A stretch of 64,000 nt of DNA from Burkholderiales bacterium (GTDB lineage Bacteria > Pseudomonadota > Gammaproteobacteria > Burkholderiales > Burkholderiaceae_E), in the NCBI GenBank assembly GCA_026399875.1, contig JAPLQF010000020.1, forward strand, positions 1-64,000, in the 5' to 3' direction. This document shows, one piece after another, positions 25,183 to 35,273 of the stretch. The first letter of the stretch is position 1. Each line of letters starts with the position of its first letter. A program made the position numbers and the translations under genes. The notes beneath the pieces were generated by a model. The model saw only the letters and a list, made by a program, of their open reading frames with translations, had not been told where the DNA came from and did not search any database.

Positions 25183-26391
25183 ATGAGCCGTTTCCCGGCG
25201 CTCGAGAACCGCGAATTTCGCCGCTACTTCAGCGGCCAGGCCATCGCACTGATCGGCGGCTTTGCCTACAACGTCGGGATGGGCTGGCTGGCCTTTCGCC
25301 TGACCGGCTCAGTCGCGCTGCTGGGGGCGATCGGCTTTGCGCAGCTCGCACCGACGCTCTTTCTGTCGCCGGTTGCCGGCATGCTGGCCGACCGCTATTC
25401 GCGCCGCAAGATCCTGATCGGACTGCTGGCGTCGGTGGCACTGCTCGGCGCCCTGCTCTCGCTGCTGACCGCCACCGGCCATGTCGATGCCAATGTCCTG
25501 CTGGTGATGGCCACGCTGCGGGGCATCGCCTTTGCCTGCGAAATCCCGGTGCGTCATGCCTTCCTCGGCGATCTGGTACCCGATCGCAAGCTGCTGCCCA
25601 ACGCCGTGGCGCTGCACTCGAGCGCGCTCAATACCGCGCGCTTCATCGGCCCGGCGGTTGGCGGGCTGCTGATCGGATCGTTCGGCGAAGCCACCTGCTT
25701 CATGCTGCATCCGGTCCTGCTGATGGCCACCCTCTATCAGCTGCTGCGCATCCGCACGGTCGAGACGCCCCATCCCACCGCCGGCTCAAGCTCGTTCGTG
25801 CAGCAATACCTCGAAGGCTGGCGGTTTGCCTTTTCGGACCCGACAATCGCGCGACTGCTGCTGGCGATCTTCCTGATGGGCTTCGGCATCGGACCTTATG
25901 CGCACCTGATGCCGGCGGCGGTCGCCGAGATCTACGGCAAGCACCCCGAACTGGTCGGATTTTTTCTGTCGGCTGCCGGGGTCGGCGCCATGGTGGCGGC
26001 GATCTCGATGGCGGCGCGACGCGGCTCGCAGCACCTGTCGCTGATCGCGCTGGTCGGCAATCTGGCAGCGGCCGTGGGCCTGCTCATGTTCAGCCGCAGC
26101 AGCTGGATGTCGGTATCGATCGTCGGCATGGTGCTGGTCGGCGGCGGCGTGATCGGACAGGCGATTGCCACCAACATCACCATCCAGACCAGTGTGCCCG
26201 ACGACAAGCGCGGACGGGTACTGGCGATCTATACCGCGATGTTTCTGGGCGCCACGCCCTTCGGCAGTCTTGCCTTCGGTCAGCTGGGGCATTCGATCGG
26301 CGCCGGCAATGCCCTGCTCGCCGGCGCACTTGTTTCGATGGCGGGCGTCGCGCTGACTGCGTGGCGGATGCGCGAGTCAGGCGCGGTATGA
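25183..26391 (+). CDS. MFS transporter (MFS_3/EntS-like)
   Basis: Inner-membrane transporter of 402 residues with about 12 hydrophobic helices. It has the MFS_3 start FPALENREFRRYFSGQAIAL, the loop 2-3 motif GMLADRYSRRKILIG and a loop 8-9 counterpart near FGIGPYAHLMPAA. Related proteins export enterobactin or other small molecules. It follows the small dehydrogenase subunit by 10 bases and is the last gene of the plus-strand arm, so it may import the substrate or export an intermediate. The frame opens at a TTG at 25141 inside the previous gene; the ATG at 25183 is preferred by family alignment. Confidence 0.9.
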   Translation: MSRFPALENREFRRYFSGQAIALIGGFAYNVGMGWLAFRLTGSVALLGAIGFAQLAPTLFLSPVAGMLADRYSRRKILIGLLASVALLGALLSLLTATGHVDANVLLVMATLRGIAFACEIPVRHAFLGDLVPDRKLLPNAVALHSSALNTARFIGPAVGGLLIGSFGEATCFMLHPVLLMATLYQLLRIRTVETPHPTAGSSSFVQQYLEGWRFAFSDPTIARLLLAIFLMGFGIGPYAHLMPAAVAEIYGKHPELVGFFLSAAGVGAMVAAISMAARRGSQHLSLIALVGNLAAAVGLLMFSRSSWMSVSIVGMVLVGGGVIGQAIATNITIQTSVPDDKRGRVLAIYTAMFLGATPFGSLAFGQLGHSIGAGNALLAGALVSMAGVALTAWRMRESGAV

Positions 26392-26427
26392 CCGACGCAC
26401 GCCGAGATGCGGACCGACGCCGCGCTT

Positions 26428-26462
26428 TGCTGCTCGGTTCTGCTGCTCGGTTCTGCTGCTCA
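26428..26462. repeat. 13-bp tandem repeat, about 2.7 copies
   Basis: Unit TGCTGCTCGGTTC occurs at 26428-26440 and 26441-26453 exactly, and its first eight bases again from 26454. The array fills the gap between the convergent MFS and HAD genes and runs into the HAD stop codon. Confidence 0.85.
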
Positions 26463-27158
26463 TGCCGGCTGCTCAGGCCAGCCATCACCCGAAGGCGTTC
26501 GCCGCCACTGCAGCTGAGGCCAGCCGCGCTCACGCGCGGTCGCTGACAGTCGCTCATCGGCATTGACCACCACCGGCTCGCTGACGGCATCGAGCAGCGG
26601 CAGGTCATTGGCCGAATCACTGTAGAAGCGAACCGCATCGAAGTCGGCCAGGCTGCGTCCATCGGCGTGCAGCCAGGCCTGCACCTGCCCGAATTTGGTA
26701 CCAGCAAAGCAGGGTCCGCCAAGCGCACGCCCGGTGAAGCGCCCGCCCTCGAGTTCGCAGCCGGTCGCCACCAGAGGCATCGGCGCGAGCAGCGACACGA
26801 TGCCCTGCGCCAGGAAGGCGTGTGTGGCAGTCACGACCGCGATCAGATCGCCGGCAGCCCGGTGGCGGGCGACCGCGTCGCGGGCGGCCGGGCCGATCAG
26901 CGGCGCGATGCGTTCGGCTACAAACGCGGTTCTGACCGCCTCCCAATGCCCGAGCTCGGGGCCCACCAGCAGTGACAGATGAAACGCAAGATAGGCCTCG
27001 ATATCAAGGGTACCGGCCTGATACTGAGAATAGAAGGCGTGCTGTTGCGCCAGGCGCTCACGAGGCGCCTCACCCCGCTCGACCAGCCAGCTCAACCAGA
27101 GCAGATTGCTGTCGCCATCAAGGAGGGTGTGGTCGAGATCAAACAGCGTCAGTCGCAT
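26460..27158 (-). CDS. HAD-IB family phosphatase (SerB/CicA-like)
   Basis: Haloacid dehalogenase-type phosphohydrolase of 232 residues. Motif I is LTLFDLDHTLLDGDSN (nucleophile Asp), motif II VVTATHAF, the Lys of motif III in FAGTKFGQVQAW, and motif IV FYSDSANDLPLLDAV. The cap insert and overall length match the HAD-IB/PSPase-like branch that includes CicA and many Burkholderiales proteins of unassigned substrate. It lies 33 bases after the second MFS gene on the same strand and probably shares its transcript. The substrate cannot be inferred. Confidence 0.9.
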   Translation of the reverse strand: MRLTLFDLDHTLLDGDSNLLWLSWLVERGEAPRERLAQQHAFYSQYQAGTLDIEAYLAFHLSLLVGPELGHWEAVRTAFVAERIAPLIGPAARDAVARHRAAGDLIAVVTATHAFLAQGIVSLLAPMPLVATGCELEGGRFTGRALGGPCFAGTKFGQVQAWLHADGRSLADFDAVRFYSDSANDLPLLDAVSEPVVVNADERLSATARERGWPQLQWRRTPSGDGWPEQPA

Positions 27159-27191
27159 CAGGCCGGGGCTCCAGATCAGGGGTTCTCGCGA

Positions 27192-28400
27192 TCATGAACC
27201 GCGTCGGGGCTCAGTCGAACGACGCGACCACCACAGGGCAAGCGGCCCCATCAGTATCCCGGCGGCCAGCACCGCGAAACCAGCCAGCCAGGCAGTGGGC
27301 GATTCATTGCCCCCGGCCGCATCAAGCGCCACACCGACCGCCCAGCCGGCCACCGCCGACAGCGCAAAGCCCACGCAGGAGTGCATCGCCAGTGTCGCGC
27401 CTCGAAACTGCGCCTGCGCGCTGGCCGACATGCCTGCGGTCAGCGACCCTGAATCGGCTGGCACGGTCAGGGCATACAGCAGCACCAGCGCCAGCAGGAG
27501 CACGGGCGACCCGCCGGCAGCCAGACCGATCGACAAGGCCACCCCGGCCGACACCACCTGGATGACCGTGATCGCGCGATGGCGACCGAAGCGGATCGAC
27601 AGCTCGTTGCCGGCGATGCTGGCCGGCATCGCCAGCAGGGTCACCAGCACGCTGACACCGATCGGATCGAGCACTGCCGCCGCATCGCCATGCCGGGCGA
27701 CCACGAAAGCCCAGAAAGCAACCAGCCAGGTCCGCAGTCCATAGAGCTCGAAGCAATGCGCGCCGTAAGCGAGGATGTAACCCATCGCAACCCGATTGCG
27801 CAGCACCGGCTTGAAGTCGAGCAGCGCGCCGGCGCGCGCCGCCGGGGGCCTGGGAGACAGCCGCCAGGCAACTGCCGCCATCATCAGTGGGCCGAGCCCG
27901 GTCAACACGAAAGCCCATCGCCAGCCGAAGTATTCTGCAATCAGTTGCGAGGCCAGGAATGACAGCCCGACGCCGAGCGAATAGCTTGAGGTGTAGAGCG
28001 TGACGCTGCGCGAGGAATCGCCGGAATCGAGGCGGTCGGTCAGTGCACGCAGCCCGGGCATATAAGCCCCCGCAAAGCCGACTCCCGCCAGTCCCCACAG
28101 CAGCATGCCCGACAGAAGCCCCTGCGCCATCAGTCCGAAGGCAATCGTCGCTGCAGCGCTAAAGAGCGAGCCCAGCAGCAGCAGACGCCTGGCATCGACC
28201 CGATCGGTGAGCGCGCCCAGAACCGGCACCGCGAGCATATAGCCCGCGGCATAGGCCGATGCCAGCAGCCCGGCCTGCGCATTGCTGAGTCCCCATAAGG
28301 GAATCAGATCGCCGACCATGACCGCCGGGACCACGACATGCGGCAGCAGGCTGCCGACCTGCCCGACACACATCGCGATCGTGAGCGATTTCCCTTGCAT
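27192..28400 (-). CDS. MFS transporter
   Basis: Predicted 12-helix inner-membrane transporter of 402 residues. The N-terminal half shows LSNAQAGLLASAYAAGYMLA and the loop 2-3 motif GALTDRVDARRLLLLGS; the second half has FGRHRAITVIQ in the equivalent loop. An Arg/Pro-rich central loop (RLSPRPPAARAG) separates two six-helix bundles. The substrate is unknown. It is divergent from the DUF1992 gene with 42 bases between start codons. Confidence 0.88.
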   Translation of the reverse strand: MQGKSLTIAMCVGQVGSLLPHVVVPAVMVGDLIPLWGLSNAQAGLLASAYAAGYMLAVPVLGALTDRVDARRLLLLGSLFSAAATIAFGLMAQGLLSGMLLWGLAGVGFAGAYMPGLRALTDRLDSGDSSRSVTLYTSSYSLGVGLSFLASQLIAEYFGWRWAFVLTGLGPLMMAAVAWRLSPRPPAARAGALLDFKPVLRNRVAMGYILAYGAHCFELYGLRTWLVAFWAFVVARHGDAAAVLDPIGVSVLVTLLAMPASIAGNELSIRFGRHRAITVIQVVSAGVALSIGLAAGGSPVLLLALVLLYALTVPADSGSLTAGMSASAQAQFRGATLAMHSCVGFALSAVAGWAVGVALDAAGGNESPTAWLAGFAVLAAGILMGPLALWWSRRSTEPRRGS

Positions 28401-28442
28401 CAGCCAAGCCTATCGCAGGCGCAAGCCGGCTATGCTTGCAGC

Positions 28443-28700
28443 ATGACCGTTTTCGACGACATTGCCGAACGCCGGATCCAGGCCGCGCAGGGCGAAGGTG
28501 AATTCGACAATCTGCCAGGCATGGGCCGCCCGCTGGTCATCAGCGAAGACTTCTCGATGCCGATCGAGGTACGAATGGCGCACCGCCGACTTCTGCGCAC
28601 GACAATCGAAAAAGATCGTTTCTCGCTGGCCGAACAGTTGCGGTTCAGAAAACTGCAACTGCTGATCGAAAAGCGACGCCGGTCGCAACCGTCATGCTGA
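28443..28700 (+). CDS. DUF1992 domain protein
   Basis: Small basic protein of 85 residues. It contains the DUF1992 core: DDIAERRIQAAQGEGEFDNL, then GMGRPLVISED, shared with the DnaJC28 family. The C-terminal half is helical and highly charged (LRFRKLQLLIEKRRR). Its molecular role is not established. The gene is intact, but its last seven bases overlap the start of the CpdA-like pseudogene, so the original pair was probably translationally coupled. Confidence 0.85.
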   Translation: MTVFDDIAERRIQAAQGEGEFDNLPGMGRPLVISEDFSMPIEVRMAHRRLLRTTIEKDRFSLAEQLRFRKLQLLIEKRRRSQPSC

Positions 28701-29060
28701 TCGCATAACTCTGGCCGACCCTGATGTCTGCACGCCCGGCCTGCTCTGCAAAGGGGTCGCAGATGCCAATCAGCTGTTCAGCGACGCGATCGCGCATCTG
28801 CATCGGCTGGACCGTCAACCCGATCTGGTGCTGATCACCGGCATCACTTTCGTCAGGCTTCAACCGATGTCGGTTGTTTCCCCGATAAGGGCGCGCTTCA
28901 CCATTGCATTGATGATCACCCGATCCGGATCGTGGCGCTCGATTCATGCCCGCCCGGAAAACATCACGGCCGGATCGATGATGATGGCCTGCGCTGGCTG
29001 GCTCAGACCCTCGCCGAAAACCGCCGCAAACCGACGATTCGAAATCATTTCATTATCGAA
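28694..29060 (+). pseudogene. Decayed CpdA-like metallophosphoesterase
   Basis: Remnant of a 3',5'-cyclic-nucleotide phosphodiesterase. It opens with MLIA and then TAA where CpdA has a Gln, followed by an indel. Another frame then gives DPDVCTPGLLCKGVADANQL and FSDAIAHLHRLDRQPDLVLITG, matching the start of CpdA, with the first metal His read as Asp. The block with the GNHD motif is deleted (a trace, PMSVV, remains). From 28896 a third frame gives LHHCIDDHPIRIVALDS, PPGKHHGRIDDDGLRWLAQT and LAENRRKPT, the late part of the family. The C-terminal metal-ligand motifs are gone. At least two frame changes, one stop and a large deletion mean it is not functional. The match is from my knowledge of the family, not a search. 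Confidence 0.8.
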
Positions 29061-29079
29061 AGTCAGCCGCCTCCGTCTA

Positions 29080-29160
29080 TAAACATAATTTCCCGAATGA
29101 TATGATCGTCTTTACCGAGCAGCGTCTGGCCATTCGATATAATCAACCTTTATAATTCTT
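29080..29160 (+). promoter_or_regulatory. AT-rich promoter region of the H-NS gene
   Basis: Between the pseudogene and the H-NS gene the DNA turns sharply AT-rich. Two TATAAT sequences lie at 29138-29143 and 29151-29156, and GGAAT about 11 bases before the ATG may be the ribosome site. No good -35 box stands at 16-18 bases from either. H-NS proteins bind such DNA, so autoregulation is plausible. Confidence 0.5.
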
Positions 29161-29173
29161 TGGAATAATTCTA

Positions 29174-29479
29174 ATGAGCTCTCTTCAGGACCTGATCGCC
29201 CAGCGCGAAGCCCTCGACAAACAAATTGCCGAAACCCGAAAGCAGGAAATCGCCGACGCGGTAAAGCAGGTCAAAGCCCTCGTGACCGAATATGGGCTTT
29301 CGGCATCCGATGTGTTTCCGTCGTCAAACAGTGCAAAGACTGTCAAAACCCCGGTACAGGCCCGCGGCAAAGTCGCGCCGAAATATCGCGACCCTGCAAC
29401 CGGCAATACCTGGACGGGTCGCGGACGCACCCCGCTCTGGCTGACCGGCCACGACAAGTCGAAGTTTCTGATCGGCTGA
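29174..29479 (+). CDS. H-NS family nucleoid protein
   Basis: DNA-binding protein of 101 residues of the short Burkholderiales/Bordetella H-NS type. The N-terminal oligomerisation helix is at about 4-45 (LIAQREALDKQIAETRKQEI), followed by a Ser/Thr/Lys linker and the C-terminal DNA-binding domain KVAPKYRDPATGNTWTGRGR (about 66-85) and TPLWL. These proteins bridge and silence AT-rich DNA. The gene sits between a decayed gene and a tRNA pair, in a stretch with lower GC than its neighbours. Confidence 0.93.
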   Translation: MSSLQDLIAQREALDKQIAETRKQEIADAVKQVKALVTEYGLSASDVFPSSNSAKTVKTPVQARGKVAPKYRDPATGNTWTGRGRTPLWLTGHDKSKFLIG

Positions 29480-29511
29480 CCGTCGGGCGAAACCAACAGG
29501 CGTCGATGGGT

Positions 29512-29538
29512 CAAGCAAGGGGAGGCTCTCCTCGCTTG
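29512..29538 (+). terminator. Stem-loop after the H-NS gene
   Basis: An imperfect hairpin 33 bases after the stop: CAAGC pairs with GCTTG, and GGGGAG with CTCCTC (one G-T), around a three-base loop, with two unpaired A. There is no clear T run after it, so intrinsic termination is uncertain. Confidence 0.4.
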
Positions 29539-29612
29539 AGTCCAGCGGTTGATTCAAAGGCGCACGCAAGCAGGCTCTGGCCGGCATCACACCTTGTGTG
29601 AGAGAAAAACGC

Positions 29613-29688
29613 TGGGGTGGCTGATGGGGTTCGAACCCACGACAACCGGAATCACAATCCGGGACTCTACCGCTGAGCTACAGCCACC
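29613..29688 (-). tRNA. tRNA-His (GTG anticodon)
   Basis: Read on the minus strand, a full cloverleaf starts with the extra G(-1) expected of tRNA-His, then GTGGCTG TA GCTC, anticodon loop TTGTGAT (anticodon GTG), GGTTCGAACCC T arm, CAGCCAC, discriminator C and an encoded CCA. G(-1) opposite C73 is the histidine identity pair. Confidence 0.97.
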
Positions 29689-29743
29689 ACCGTATCCGAT
29701 CTGGCATGAGCCAGTTCAGATCAAACACATCAGGCCGACATTG

Positions 29744-29820
29744 TGGCCTGCCCGACAGGACTCGAACCTGTGACCCTCGGCTTAGAAGGCCGATGCTCTA
29801 TCCAGCTGAGCTACGGGCAG
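29744..29820 (-). tRNA. tRNA-Arg (TCT anticodon)
   Basis: Minus-strand cloverleaf: acceptor CTGCCCG paired with CGGGCAG, TAGCTCAGCTGGATAGAGC D arm, anticodon loop CTTCTAA (anticodon TCT), GGTTCGAGTCC T arm, discriminator G and encoded CCA. The first base is C, less usual than G. It lies 55 bases upstream of tRNA-His, so the two are probably co-transcribed. Confidence 0.96.
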
Positions 29821-29944
29821 CGCGAACCTGTCAGAGGAGAGAGTTTACACCACCCGCCCGGCCTCGCCCCGGACCTCACCTGACATGCCATCCGGATCGG
29901 CACACATCTCACCGATCAGGATGGCAAACCATCAGGCAATCTGG

Positions 29945-30721
29945 TCAGATCTTCTTCGACTTGCCAGCCGGCGCGGCAGGCAGATCGTAAAAACTGACCT
30001 TGCCGGTCTTCAGGTCGTACATCGCACCAACAATCATGATCTCGCCCTTGTCTTCCATCTCCTTGAGGATCGGGCTCTTGTCGCGGATGGTCTGCACGCC
30101 GAGTCTCACATTCTGCTCGCCCACCATATCGACGAAATCATGGTTCTTCGAGCTGCGATCCTTGCCGTCGTCGGGGATCTTGCTGATCGCGGGCTTGATC
30201 TTCGCAAGCAAGCCGGTGAGGTTGCCAAGTTGAACATTGTCACAGGCACCTTTGATGGCGCCGCACTGGGTATGACCGAGCACCACGATCAGTTTGGCGC
30301 CTGAGGCTTTCGAGCCGAATTCCAGGCTGCCGAGAACATCGTCGCTGATCACATTACCGGCATTGCGGGCGATAAAAATATCGCCAATACCCTGGTCAAA
30401 GACGATCTCGGGAGGAATCCGCGAATCGAAGCATGACACCACGCTGGCGAGCGGATACTGGCCGGGGGCGGTTGCAAGAGCCTGTTTGCGCAGGCTGCGC
30501 TTGACGGCCGTGCCCTTGACGAACCGATTATTGCCCGCTTGAAGACGGGTCAGCACCGACTGCGGCGTCTGGATATCCTGGCATTGCTTTCTGGTCTGCG
30601 TCTCGCAAGCCGCCACCGTCGCCCCTGGCGCCGCAACTGCGGCCCATGATGCGCCGGCGAACATCAACGCAGAAACGACCTGCACCAACCAGGACTTTTT
30701 TGTGCTGATCACGCTGAACAC
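29945..30721 (-). CDS. Exported beta-class carbonic anhydrase
   Basis: Interconverts CO2 and bicarbonate at a zinc site. The zinc ligands and Asp-Arg dyad of beta carbonic anhydrases are visible: VVSCFDSRIPPE (first Cys, Asp, Arg) and VVLGHTQCGAIKGA (His and second Cys), plus FIARNAGNVI. The 258-residue chain begins with a signal peptide (KKSWLVQVVSALMFAGASWA, cleavage about AVA-AP), so it should act in the periplasm, unlike most beta enzymes, which are cytoplasmic. The C-terminus is Lys-rich. It lies alone between tRNA-Arg and tRNA-Pro with no bicarbonate transporter next to it. Confidence 0.93.
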   Translation of the reverse strand: MFSVISTKKSWLVQVVSALMFAGASWAAVAAPGATVAACETQTRKQCQDIQTPQSVLTRLQAGNNRFVKGTAVKRSLRKQALATAPGQYPLASVVSCFDSRIPPEIVFDQGIGDIFIARNAGNVISDDVLGSLEFGSKASGAKLIVVLGHTQCGAIKGACDNVQLGNLTGLLAKIKPAISKIPDDGKDRSSKNHDFVDMVGEQNVRLGVQTIRDKSPILKEMEDKGEIMIVGAMYDLKTGKVSFYDLPAAPAGKSKKI

Positions 30722-30803
30722 CTTTCAAGTGTTTAGGAATCGACTGAGATGAACGGCCTCAAGGACATCACCGTGATGGATGCCGGGGGCTGATCCACAG
30801 GGA

Positions 30804-30880
<77 letters not shown>

Positions 30881-30957
30881 ACTGGGGGGCAGTGTATCCC
30901 ACGACGGCGCTTAACGCGGCGCCGATCTGACGCGCGAGCTATCGTTGCCCTGCCCGT

Positions 30958-30994
30958 TCGGTCGATCGGTCGATCGGTCGATCAGTCGATCGGA
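30958..30994. repeat. 8-bp tandem repeat, about 4.6 copies
   Basis: Unit TCGGTCGA is repeated at 30958, 30966, 30974 and, with one change (TCAGTCGA), 30982, ending in TCGGA. It begins six bases beyond the glmM stop. Each unit junction creates GATC. It is self-complementary enough to form several alternative hairpins, but no T run follows. Confidence 0.9.
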
Positions 30995-31000
30995 CCTGGC

Positions 31001-32328
<1,328 letters not shown>

Positions 32329-32332
<4 letters not shown>

Positions 32333-33237
32333 CTCTGTCCTATCGTGTTGCCAGTTGAATGATGTGCATCCCTGATCGCCTGCCAGACGCGCAATGCATC
32401 GACGGTTTCGGGTACATCGTGAACCCGGACAATGTGCGCACCACCCGCGACTGCCGCGAGCATCGCCGCCAGACTCGCAGGCAGTCGCCTGTCGACCGCG
32501 CGCCCGGTCAGGGCGCCGAGCATCGATTTCCGCGACACACCCACCAGCACTGGCAAACCAAGCTCCACAAGGCCAGGCAAACTGGCCAGCAACGCCAGAT
32601 TGTGCTCGAGGGTCTTGCCGAATCCGATGCCCGGATCGATGACGATTCGCGAGCGGTCAATTCCTGCAGCCTGAAGCGCTTCAGCGCGATCGGCAAGCAT
32701 CTCGCGAACCTCGCGCACCACATCCCGATAAACGGGGTCCTGCTGCATGGTCAGTGGATCACCCAGCATGTGCATGACGCAACAGGCGGCCCGACTGTCG
32801 CTGACCGCAGCAATCGCCTGCGGATCGGAGAAACCCGAGACATCGTTGATCATGTCGACGCCAAGATCGAGCACCGCACGCATCACCTGCGGCTTCCGGG
32901 TATCGACCGACAGCGGCCGACCGCAATCCGCCAGAGCCCGGATCACAGGCACCAACCGGCTCAGTTCGAGATCGGCCGGCACGATCGGCGCGCCGGGCCG
33001 GGTCGATTCGGCGCCAAGATCAATCAGATCGACCCCGTCGTCGATCATTGCGGTCGCATGCTCGACGGCCGACCCGGTGTCCGACCAGCGACCTCCATCT
33101 GAAAACGAATCAGGGGTGAGATTGAGCACCCCCATGACCAGGGGGCGCTTGAGAGTCAACTCAAAGCGCCCACAGCGCAAGCGGGATGAATCAGCGGTTT
33201 GGATCAGAGCGGTCTGGACCGGGTGGGGTGGACGCAT
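32329..33237 (-). CDS. folP: Dihydropteroate synthase FolP
   Basis: Condenses p-aminobenzoate with the pterin diphosphate in folate synthesis and is the sulfonamide target. The 302-residue product has the two DHPS signatures [15 protein letters not shown] and [14 protein letters not shown], then [53 protein letters not shown] and the C-terminal [13 protein letters not shown]. The ATG at 33237 lies 31 bases after the ftsH stop; the longer open frame overlaps ftsH and is not needed. Downstream it overlaps glmM. Confidence 0.96.
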
Positions 33238-33268
33238 CGCGCCCACCCCGGCAAAACAGGCAGGATGA

Positions 33269-35182
33269 TCAGTTTGCAGCCGGTGCAGCAGGCGCCGGCG
33301 GAGCAGTCGGGGCAACATCCGGTGTGGGCGAGGCAGGCGGGGTGCCGCCGCCGGGCTGGCTGCCGCGATCCTTGGGCGTGCGCGGCGGACGACCGGCAAC
33401 GATATCCTCGATCTGCTCGGCATCGATGGTCTCCCATTCGAGCAGGGCCTTGGTCATCGCCTCGATCTGGACCCGGTTGTCTTCGATGATCCTGCGGGCG
33501 ACCGCGTACTGCTCATCGATGATTCGCCGGATTTCGGAGTCGACCTTACGCATGGTCTCTTCGGACATATTGGTCGTCTTGGTGATCGACCTGCCGAGGA
33601 AGATCTCGCCTTCGTTTTCGGCATAGACCATCGGACCGAGCACATCGCTCATGCCGTAGCGGGTAACCATGTCGCGGGCAATCGAGGTGGCCCGCTCGAA
33701 GTCGTTGGACGCGCCGGTGGTCATCTGCTTCATGAAGACCTCCTCGGCAATGCGTCCGCCGAACAGTACCGCGATGGTATTGAGCATGCGGTCACGGTCC
33801 ATGCTGTAGCGATCTTCGACCGGCAACTGCATGGTCACACCAAGCGCGCGACCACGCGGGATGATCGTCACCTTGTGAACCGGGTCGGTCTTGGGAAGCA
33901 TGCGCGCGACGATGGCATGACCCGACTCGTGGTAAGCGGTATTGCGACGCTCTTCTTCGGGCATCACGATCGAGCGGCGCTCGGCGCCCATGATGATCTT
34001 GTCCTTGGCGCGCTCGAAATCGATCATCTCGACCAGTCGGGCGCTGCGACGGGCGGCAAACAGCGCCGCCTCATTGACCAGGTTGGCCAGGTCGGCGCCC
34101 GAAAAACCGGGCGTGCCGCGGGCAATGACGTCACCCTTGACATCGGGAGCGATCGGAACCTTGCGCATATGAACGTTCAGGATCTGCTCGCGACCACGGA
34201 TATCGGGCAGCGGCACCACGACCTGACGGTCAAAGCGGCCAGGACGCAGCAGCGCCGGGTCGAGCACGTCGGGCCGGTTGGTTGCTGCAATCACGATGAC
34301 GCCTTGACCGGTCTCAAAACCGTCCATCTCGACCAGCAACTGGTTAAGGGTCTGCTCGCGCTCGTCATTACCACCGCCAAGGCCAGCACCGCGCTGGCGA
34401 CCAACCGCATCAATCTCGTCGATGAAGAGGATGCAGGGCGACTGCTTCTTGGCCTGCTCGAACATGTCGCGCACACGGGCCGCACCCACGCCGACGAACA
34501 TCTCGACGAAATCGGAACCGGAAATAGAGAAGAAAGGCACCTTGGCTTCACCGGCGATTGCCTTGGCGAGCAGGGTTTTACCGGTACCGGGTGAACCAAC
34601 CAGGAGCACGCCCCGGGGAATGCGACCCCCGAGCTTCTGGAACTTGGAAGGATCACGCAGGAACTCGACCAGTTCGCGGACTTCTTCCTTGGCTTCGTCG
34701 CAACCCGCCACGTCGGCGAACATGATGCTGTTGTTGTTGTCGTCGAGCAGGCGCGCCCGGCTCTTGCCGAACGAGAACGCACCCCCTCGACCGCCGCCCT
34801 GCATCTGCCGCATGAAGAAAACCCACACGCCGATCAGCAGCAGCATCGGGAACCAGGAGATGAAGATGCTCATGAGGATCGACTGCTCCTCGTCGGGCTT
34901 GGCATTGACTTGCACGCCGAACTTCATCAGGTCGGAAATCATCCAGATGTCGCCGGTGCCCGGTGAATAGACCGTCAGCGGACGACCATCCTTGGATTTG
35001 GCGCGCAGGGTGCGGCCGTCGATGACGACGCTCTCGATGCGACCAGCCTTGGCCTCATCCATGAACTGGGAGTAGGGCATATCGCCACCGCGCACCTGCC
35101 GGGTATCAAACTGCTTGAATACCGTGAACAGGACGAGGGCAATGACCAGCCAGACTGCGGCCTTGGAGAACATGTTATTCAC
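33269..35182 (-). CDS. ftsH: ATP-dependent membrane protease FtsH
   Basis: Membrane-anchored AAA+ zinc protease that degrades misfolded membrane proteins and regulatory proteins such as LpxC. Domains of the 637 residues: TM1 (about 8-22), periplasmic domain, TM2 (about 104-124), AAA domain with Walker A GSPGTGKT (about 197-204), Walker [12 protein letters not shown] and second region of homology [19 protein letters not shown], then M41 protease with HESGH. The C-terminus ends in a Pro/Ala/Thr-rich tail. It follows rlmE on the same strand by about 90 bases, and the rlmE-ftsH pair is common in proteobacteria. Confidence 0.98.
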   Translation of the reverse strand: MNNMFSKAAVWLVIALVLFTVFKQFDTRQVRGGDMPYSQFMDEAKAGRIESVVIDGRTLRAKSKDGRPLTVYSPGTGDIWMISDLMKFGVQVNAKPDEEQSILMSIFISWFPMLLLIGVWVFFMRQMQGGGRGGAFSFGKSRARLLDDNNNSIMFADVAGCDEAKEEVRELVEFLRDPSKFQKLGGRIPRGVLLVGSPGTGKTLLAKAIAGEAKVPFFSISGSDFVEMFVGVGAARVRDMFEQAKKQSPCILFIDEIDAVGRQRGAGLGGGNDEREQTLNQLLVEMDGFETGQGVIVIAATNRPDVLDPALLRPGRFDRQVVVPLPDIRGREQILNVHMRKVPIAPDVKGDVIARGTPGFSGADLANLVNEAALFAARRSARLVEMIDFERAKDKIIMGAERRSIVMPEEERRNTAYHESGHAIVARMLPKTDPVHKVTIIPRGRALGVTMQLPVEDRYSMDRDRMLNTIAVLFGGRIAEEVFMKQMTTGASNDFERATSIARDMVTRYGMSDVLGPMVYAENEGEIFLGRSITKTTNMSEETMRKVDSEIRRIIDEQYAVARRIIEDNRVQIEAMTKALLEWETIDAEQIEDIVAGRPPRTPKDRGSQPGGGTPPASPTPDVAPTAPPAPAAPAAN

Positions 35183-35273
35183 TCTGACGCTCCTTCACTG
35201 CCCGGCAAACGCCAAGCGGAATCTGACTAGTTTACGCTGATTCAAATACCAAAAACCGACCCTGTATCCGGTG

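Noticed and set aside
29549-29773. Frame containing GFEPTTTGITIRDSTAELQ
   Set aside because: It is translated from the tRNA-His and tRNA-Arg genes.
29613-29820. Integrated element at the tRNA pair
   Set aside because: No integrase, no duplicated tRNA end and no phage genes are seen within the window.
30958-30994. 8-bp repeat as a CRISPR or origin iteron
   Set aside because: Units are contiguous with no spacers, and no replication gene is near.
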